The notes under the pieces were generated by a model. That model was not told the origin of the DNA and did no database searches. It saw only the letters and a list, made by a program, of their open reading frames with translations. 64,000 nt of DNA from Cranoglanis bouderius (lineage: Eukaryota > Chordata > Actinopteri > Siluriformes > Cranoglanididae): contig CM042567.1 of assembly GCA_023630585.1 (NCBI GenBank), forward strand, positions 1,161,001 through 1,225,000. The letters are read 5' to 3'. Below, one piece after another: positions 57,732 to 64,000 of the stretch (position 1 is its first letter; each line of letters opens with the position of its first letter). The translations under genes and the position numbers were made by a program.

Positions 57732-57808
<77 letters not shown>
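57731..57808. repeat. (CA)n microsatellite, about 39 units
   Basis: Uninterrupted CA run. A (GAA)n run follows at about 57943-57976. Confidence 0.97.
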
Positions 57809-57812
<4 letters not shown>

Positions 57813-57976
57813 ATCTGCTTCAGAGCTGAAGTCAGAGCGAGCATGTTGAAAATGCACTGCAGGTCAGACTCGGCTGACTTTTGAGCAAACAACAGGGACG
57901 AGAGGAATTTCACATTATTTTCCTCCAAAGATTCAAAACAGTGAAGAAGAAGAAGAAGAAGAAGAAGAAGAAGAAA

Positions 57977-58629
57977 AAAAGACGAACGCGAATAACCACA
58001 CTTTCCCTCTAATGCATTTTCACACCTGAAAGACGACCTAACCCTAAACTTAGAAAGACCGCCGAAGTTTTTCTCGCTGCGTCTCGACAAAACGTTTTTT
58101 TTTTTTTCAGCTTTCTGCTATGAAACGAAACGTCCTTGGAATCAGACAACAGCGACAACATCAGAGCGTCACGCCACAGACTTCATACACATTTCTACAG
58201 TATTTAACGTCTTTCAGATGCCTGAGTGATATTTCAGTTGCAAATATTTTGCTCCGTGTCAAAACCTGCCGGTAGATCCGCTTCTCTTTTTCTCTCTCGA
58301 CTCTTATAGAATAACGGCGGCTGAAATGTTTCTTCACAGTAGTTAGGATCTAAGTTATAAATCTGATCACTTCCCGGAACAAAATCAGACTTTTTTTTTT
58401 TTTTTTTGCATGTTTGGTGTAAAATGAGGACTGAATATGAGGAAAATCCAGAAAAAGTTCCCGGGGATATTTTAACACAAAACATGTTCGCCTCTGCCAG
58501 GAGGTTACGAATTGTCTGTAGATACGACTCAGCTTTCCACACTTCAAATATTCATTCTTCACTCGTCCCATTTTCAGTGTTTAAAAACAGTCCGCCAAAT
58601 GAATAAATTAGTAATAATATACGACGTGT
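57977..58629. other. Unassigned intergenic DNA
   Basis: Contains T runs at 58096 and 58391. Minus-strand frames at 58234-58571 lack domains. No gene is seen. Confidence 0.4.
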
Positions 58630-59065
58630 GTGTGACGTTGTTATAGTAAAATAATCAGTGAAGGGGTGGAGTTACTGTTAGCACATCGAAGCTGATTATT
58701 TTCCTATAACAGCACGTGCCTGAGTGTTTTATTCTTCTTACACCACAGCAACTTGCCAATGATTCGAATTTTCTGTTTATTAAAGATGAAAACGTCATAC
58801 TTTTTATCCGTTTAACCACGAAGAAGCGTAAACTCCTCCGTCCCGAAGATGTCGGAAGACTTAAAGTTACAGCTTCACCTCTGTCTGTTACGAAGCGCTG
58901 ACACTGGAGACTCCTTCCGTAAAGGTGACATAAACAGGTCATAAACGTACAGGTCGACAATTACAATCCGTTTATTGTTATCGGAAACGATGATGATGAA
59001 TCATAACCAGCTGCCATCCTGGAAAATTAATCAACACCTTCTGACCAATCAGAATCCAGAATTCG
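58630..59065. mobile_element. Palindromic repeat family copy g
   Basis: It contains GATTATTTTCCTATAACAGC at 58692, CGTAAACTCCTCCGTCCCGA in the body and ACACCTTCTGACCAATCAGA then ATCCAGAATTC at the right end. The left end near 58640 has GTTATAGTAAAATAATC, a diverged inverted arm. Confidence 0.65.
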
Positions 59066-59070
59066 ACAGC

Positions 59071-59075
<5 letters not shown>

Positions 59076-59114
<39 letters not shown>
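59076..59114. repeat. (GT)n microsatellite
   Basis: About 19 GT units immediately after the end of the palindromic repeat copy g. Confidence 0.95.
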
Positions 59115-59637
<523 letters not shown>

Positions 59638-59768
59638 ATGTGTATGTGTTCGTTCTTCTAATACAGCTCTGATAGTAAAGGGGCACTCTGACAGTGTGAA
59701 GCACAAGTGTTCGCTTCAGGAAGTGCCTAGAGATGTTAAAAATAAAAAAAAGGCATAGCTCTCAGCTG

Positions 59769-59772
<4 letters not shown>

Positions 59773-59809
<37 letters not shown>

Positions 59810-59977
59810 ACACACACACACACACACACAAAGTAAAGAGGCTATGAAAACTAAATTTTTACACAATTTCCTATTTCATGAGGAGCGGCTTCACGTGTGC
59901 CAACGACCACAAGGACACGTTTACTTTACCTTCTCCAAAAACACTTCACTCAGCTTAACGCTCTTCTCTTTCTCTCC

Positions 59978-60039
<62 letters not shown>
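59773..60039. repeat. Two (CA)n microsatellites
   Basis: CA runs at 59773-59829 (one interruption, CCCA) and 59980-60039, separated by about 150 bases of unremarkable sequence. Confidence 0.97.
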
Positions 60040-60041
<2 letters not shown>

Positions 60042-60448
60042 ACGCGGAGCCTAAAATAATATCTAATATATAAAATATATAATAAAAGAGAACTGATTTC
60101 TAAAATCCGTATAATTACTACAAAAGATGTCAATTAATTCATTAATCAGTTAACCAATCAACATAAAGCAACCCGATCAAGCTAATGAAGCTAATCAATT
60201 CATTATAAGATCAACAAATCAACCACTTAATCAATTTACTGATCAAATAATTCATTCATCAATCAATAAATAAAACAATCAGGTAATTAATTAATTAATT
60301 AATTAATTAATTATCAAATCAATTAATCAACCTCAATTAATTGACTGATCAAATAATTAATTAATCAATTAATAAATCTATTCATACATTATACTTATAA
60401 CTAATAGTGTTCTGGCTTGTTGTTGAAAATCTATCATCTTTGTTCCTG
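60040..60448. other. AT-rich DNA with ATCAATTAAT-type repetition
   Basis: Dense AATCAATTAATT-like phrases and an (AATT)n run at about 60286-60312. No gene is seen. Confidence 0.6.
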
Positions 60449-60778
60449 CAGTCAACTCTAGAAGTATTGGCACCCTTTGTTTATTTATTTATTTTTTTCA
60501 ATGGACAACCCTTTTGTGTTGAAAGCTCTTTATTTTCACTGTAATAATCAGTTGCACTTTCACTGTGCGACTGATTATTTAAACCACACAATAAAAGCCG
60601 TTAATGGTAAAGCAGTTTCAGGAGATGGAGAGTAAATGAAGAAAAGAATAACTGAATTTTAAGATGATTTTTTTTTTATTATAGAGAAAAGGTGAGTGGT
60701 ATCTCTGTGTGTAAGGTTTATTTAATATAATAATATTCAACCATTTTACTGAGGGGGTGCCAATAGTTTTGGAGCTGA
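60449..60778. mobile_element. Non-autonomous Tc1-derived MITE
   Basis: CAGTCAACTCTAGAAGTATT at the left and AATAGTTTTGGAGCTGA at the right are imperfect inverted ends that include GGCACCC/GGGGTGCC. The interior is 330 bases without an ORF. It contains a small inverted repeat (CAGTTGCAC and GTGCGACTG near 60550-60570). Confidence 0.65.
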
Positions 60779-60805
60779 ATGTAAAGCTGAACTTAATAAT
60801 AAACC

Positions 60806-61758
60806 TAAACCGCTGGCAACAAAAGTGAGTACACCCCTAAGTGAAAATGTCCAAACTGGGCCCAATTAGCCATTTTCCCTCCCCGGTGTCATGTGACTCG
60901 TTAGTGTTACAAGGTCTCAGGTGTGAATGGGGAGCAGGTGTGTTAAGTTTGGTGTTCTCGCTCTCACACTCTCTCATACTGGTCACTGGAAGTTCAACAT
61001 GGCACCTCATGGCAAAGAACTCTCTGAGGATCTGGAAAAAAAGAATTGTTGCTCTACATAAAGATGTCCTAGGCTATAAGAAGATTGCCAACACCCTGAA
61101 ACTGAGCTGCAGCACGGTGGCCAAGACCATACAGCGGTTTAACAGGACAGGTTCCACTCAGAACAGGCCTCGCCATGGTCGACCAAAGAAGTTGAGTGCA
61201 CGTGCTGAGCATCATATCCAGAGGTTGGCTTTGCAGAATAGACGTATGAGTGCTGCCAGCATTGCTGCAGAGGTTGAAGGGGTGGGGGGTCATCCTGTCA
61301 GTGCTCAGACCATACGCCGCACACTGCATCAAATTGGTCTGCATGGCTGTCGTTCCAGAAGGAAGCCTCTTCTAAAGATGATGCACAAGAAAGCCCGCAA
61401 ACAGTTTGCTGAAGACAAGCAGACTAAGGACATGGATTACTGGAACCATGTCCTGTCGTCTGATGAGACCAAGATAAACTTATTTGGTTCAGATGGTGTC
61501 AAGCGTGTGTGGCGGCAACCAGGTGTCTTGCCTACAGTCAAGCATGGTGGTGGGACTGTCATGGTCTGGGGCTGCATGAGTGCTGCCGGCACTGGGGAGC
61601 TACAGTTCATTGAGGGAACCATTTACACTGTTATACAAGCTGTACACTCACTACTTTACATTGTAGCAAAGTGTCATTTCTTCAGTGTTGTCCCATGAAA
61701 AGATATAATAAAATATTTACAAAAATGTGAGGGGTGTACTCACTTTTGTGAGATACTG
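60806..61758 (+). mobile_element. Tc1-like transposon, family A, doubly truncated copy
   Basis: Related to 9797-11420. It begins inside the left repeat at TAAACCGCTGG, so the outer 190 bases are missing. It ends with the right repeat AGATACTG at 61758, followed by TA. An internal deletion joins GAGGGAACC to TTACACTGTTATACAAGC. It cannot be mobile by itself. Confidence 0.87.
60999..61622 (+). pseudogene. Truncated Tc1-like transposase (family A, second copy)
   Basis: The reading starts at MAPHGKELSEDL (60999) and shifts frame in an A-run near 61035. It is then open through GRPKKLSARA, the second HTH (HPVSAQTIRRTLHQIG), LSSDETKINLFGSD and GGGTVMVWGCMSAAGTG to the deletion point. A seven-codon gap also removes sequence before LPTVKHGGG. 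The catalytic residues two and three are lost. The apparent 285-codon ORF is a fusion with non-coding sequence at both ends. Confidence 0.85.
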
Positions 61759-61831
61759 TATATATATTCTGTATATTTTTAAAGAATAATATAAGAAGAA
61801 ATGAGAAAATAAAGTTCACAATTTTCTTTTC

Positions 61832-61834
<3 letters not shown>

Positions 61835-61891
<57 letters not shown>

Positions 61892-62013
61892 AGTTCTGTG
61901 ACAAAGCAACCGTATCCAGGGAACTTCACACACAAAGGAAAACGGAGACAAATCAATTGATTTCTCTCCAGTCCTCGCTTTTGCATCCTCCATACTTCAC
62001 TTTCACCTTGATC

Positions 62014-62094
<81 letters not shown>
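61835..62094. repeat. Two (GT)n microsatellites
   Basis: GT runs at 61835-61887 and 62017-62094 (about 39 units) flank a 130-base unique piece. Confidence 0.97.
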
Positions 62095-62095
<1 letters not shown>

Positions 62096-62099
62096 GAGT

Positions 62100-62540
62100 A
62101 AATGTGTGTCACTGATTCACATGGGAGCTTCTTAGTCACTAACGTGTAGCTAATGATGATTAGTTGTTGCACTGATGCTAACACTTTAATGCTGTAAACC
62201 AGCGAACAAATCACAAAAGAATGGAAAATACATGAGCAATTTGTACTTCATTACAATATTTGTTATATTGAAGTATTCTTTAGTCGTATTTATTCATGAC
62301 TTAAATGTTATTTTAATGTGTTTACTCCTTACATTTGTATTTAGACCTCCAAAGTATTAATTACAAATCTTACAAAAGTCTCTTTTTCTCTCATTCAGCC
62401 GATGACTGTATGCTAAATGTCAATCAAATGAGCTCCTATGAATTGTATTACATTTTATATTTACAAGAGTGGTGACAATTCATCGGCGGCTGTGACCTTC
62501 TCATGCTAAACAATGTAGTTAGCGGTACAGCTATTATCCG
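62100..62540. other. Unassigned AT-rich DNA
   Basis: No feature seen. Confidence 0.4.
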
Positions 62541-62559
62541 TGTACGTCTGAAGATGGAT

Positions 62560-63165
62560 AATCTGCCGGACTGCGGTGTGGAAGTTGAGGACGAGTGTCC
62601 CTGGCCTTACCTCAGTAAAATATTTCAATATGCTCACGTAAGCAAAGATTCCATCTCCATCTAATTAAAAAAAAAGCTGAGGTACGTTTTGCTAATTTGA
62701 GGTAACTTTTTCTGATTTGCTAACACTATCTGGTTATAATTGACTAGGGTTTAGACTAGCATCAATTCCAGTAGCTAACCTAACTGGCTGGGCAGCAATG
62801 TAAGTTTAGAGATAAGTTTTGCTAATTTGCTAATGTTAACTGGCTATATTTAACTATGTTATCTGTAACTGACTGCAGTGTGGAAGCTTAAGGACGAGCG
62901 CCCCAGCCCTACCTCAGTAACGTATTTCAATAAGCAAAGACTTGTACCAAATGAGGCGTATCCTTGACCTCTGTAGAAGACATGAACTGTTAGCGTGGAA
63001 AATTTTGAATTTTAAAAAGCACTTCGAGGTACGTTGACATAAAATTTTACTTGCTAACTGCTCATTTGCTAACATTAAATAGCTCAAATTAACTAAGTTA
63101 GCGTGGTCTTTTTTGGGATAATGCCAGGTTATAGACTAGCATGGATTCCAGCAGCTAATATAACG
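62560..63165. repeat. Diverged tandem duplication, unit about 310 bases
   Basis: CGGTGTGGAAGTTGAGGACGAG at about 62572 pairs with CAGTGTGGAAGCTTAAGGACGAG at about 62876. TACCTCAGTAAAATATTTCAATA pairs with TACCTCAGTAACGTATTTCAATA, and TTAGACTAGCATCAATTCCAG with ATAGACTAGCATGGATTCCAG. The offset is about 305-370 bases. No ORF is seen. Confidence 0.6.
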
Positions 63166-63299
63166 TGATGTTTCACTCGAGTACGTTTTTGGCAGGATTT
63201 TGACATGTATACAGTATAATACACTTTACTTATACTTTTTTAATAAATACTTTTACACAATATACTTTAACTTGAGTATCATTTCTCAGTAAGGGTTCG

Positions 63300-63860
63300 T
63301 ATTAATACATTGGCGTGGACTTCACTAATGAAAAACAATATTCTCCATCAAGCTGGTTCCAACGTTCTCAAATAGCGGTTGACAGATCAGCTTTGCAGGA
63401 TGGAGCCTTGTCATGGACCAATGTTTTTTTTTAAAATTCCACCATACATTTTCAGTGGGATTGAGATCCAGACTGTTTGCTGGCCGTGTCATCGAGTCGA
63501 TCTGCCTTTCCTGAAGAAAAGCTTTAACACTGTTCTGCTCTGTGGTGAGATGCGTTATCATCCTGAACAGTGACTTCATCATCACCAGCCCTATTTTCTA
63601 TCGATGGAATGAGAAAAGTGTCCAAAATCTCAGTGTACACCTATGCATTGACTGTTGAGATCTCCCCTGGTCCTTTTACCTGACATGCAGCCCCATATCG
63701 TAAATGATTGGGGGAATTTGACTCGTTTTCTTCAGGCAATCATGTTTATATGTTTCATTAGAACGGCACCAGACAAACGTTCCAGCATCGTCTCCTTGGC
63801 CATTGCAGATTCGTGATTCATCACTGAGTATCACTTTCATCCAGTCGCACTAACGGCAAA
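63300..63860 (-). pseudogene. Degenerate Tc1-like transposase fragment at the right edge
   Basis: On the minus strand, from high to low coordinates: a ILSDESRIC-like block near 63820, a GGDDAGTFVW-like block, DMGLHV near 63690, and a better-preserved C-terminal part (KAFLQERQIDSMTRPANSLD, then LNPTENVWWNFKKKHW) at 63585-63325. Stops interrupt the middle. It is a different Tc1 lineage from families A-G. No inverted ends were identified inside the window. Confidence 0.7.
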
Positions 63861-64000
63861 ATGCACATCAGGAAAGTGAACTGAATTAGCAGTTTACCGT
63901 TAGCTTGGCCGGCTAAGGCACGATGGAGATCACAAAAAGGTGATGTTTTCTTGTTTAAACCTTCAACAAGTTAACAATTTATTCAGGCATTGTTAAACAA

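Noticed and set aside
60841..61698. 285-codon gene
   Set aside because: It is a Tc1 transposase fragment fused by frameshift and deletion to non-coding sequence at both ends.

Overview
The window looks like a piece of a teleost fish chromosome, plausibly a catfish or other otophysan. The reasons are two spliced vertebrate genes of fish type, many Tc1-like DNA transposons with long IR/DR-type inverted repeats, tRNA-derived SINEs with the tail common in catfish and relatives, Rex1-like LINE ends, and abundant CA/GT microsatellites. No bacterial, viral or organellar genes were seen. The species assignment is an inference.

Layout. 1-3540 is a purine-rich (AAAG-based) tandem array cut by the left edge. 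4021-4151 holds what looks like the last exon of an unrecognised minus-strand gene, with a poly(A) signal. 4300-4870 is a GC-richer, promoter-like stretch. 5134-18716 is caprin1 on the plus strand: 18 coding exons, 712 residues by my splicing. 19864-29680 is nucb2 (nucleobindin-2, precursor of nesfatin-1) on the minus strand: 12 coding exons, 468 residues, with a likely untranslated first exon near 30180. The two genes are convergent, and their stop codons lie 1.15 kb apart. From about 30.4 kb to the right edge I see no host coding exon, only transposon remains, dispersed inverted-repeat elements, microsatellites and unassigned AT-rich DNA.

The host genes act in separate pathways. Caprin-1 is a cytoplasmic RNA-binding partner of G3BP and FMRP in RNA and stress granules. 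NUCB2 is a secretory-pathway EF-hand protein whose N-terminal part is the secreted peptide nesfatin-1. Their only visible link is the shared 3' interval.

Mobile DNA explains much of the rest. At least seven Tc1-like families are present. All copies are broken except one in nucb2 intron 2-1 (27358-28865), which has an uninterrupted 321-codon DD34E transposase, long near-identical terminal repeats and TA target duplications. Several nested insertions give a relative order of events. Nothing in the window amounts to a new multi-gene system. The strongest leads are the intact transposon, an apparent alternative caprin1 3' end, a 38-bp minisatellite in a LINE 3' region, and an unclassified palindromic repeat family present at least seven times.
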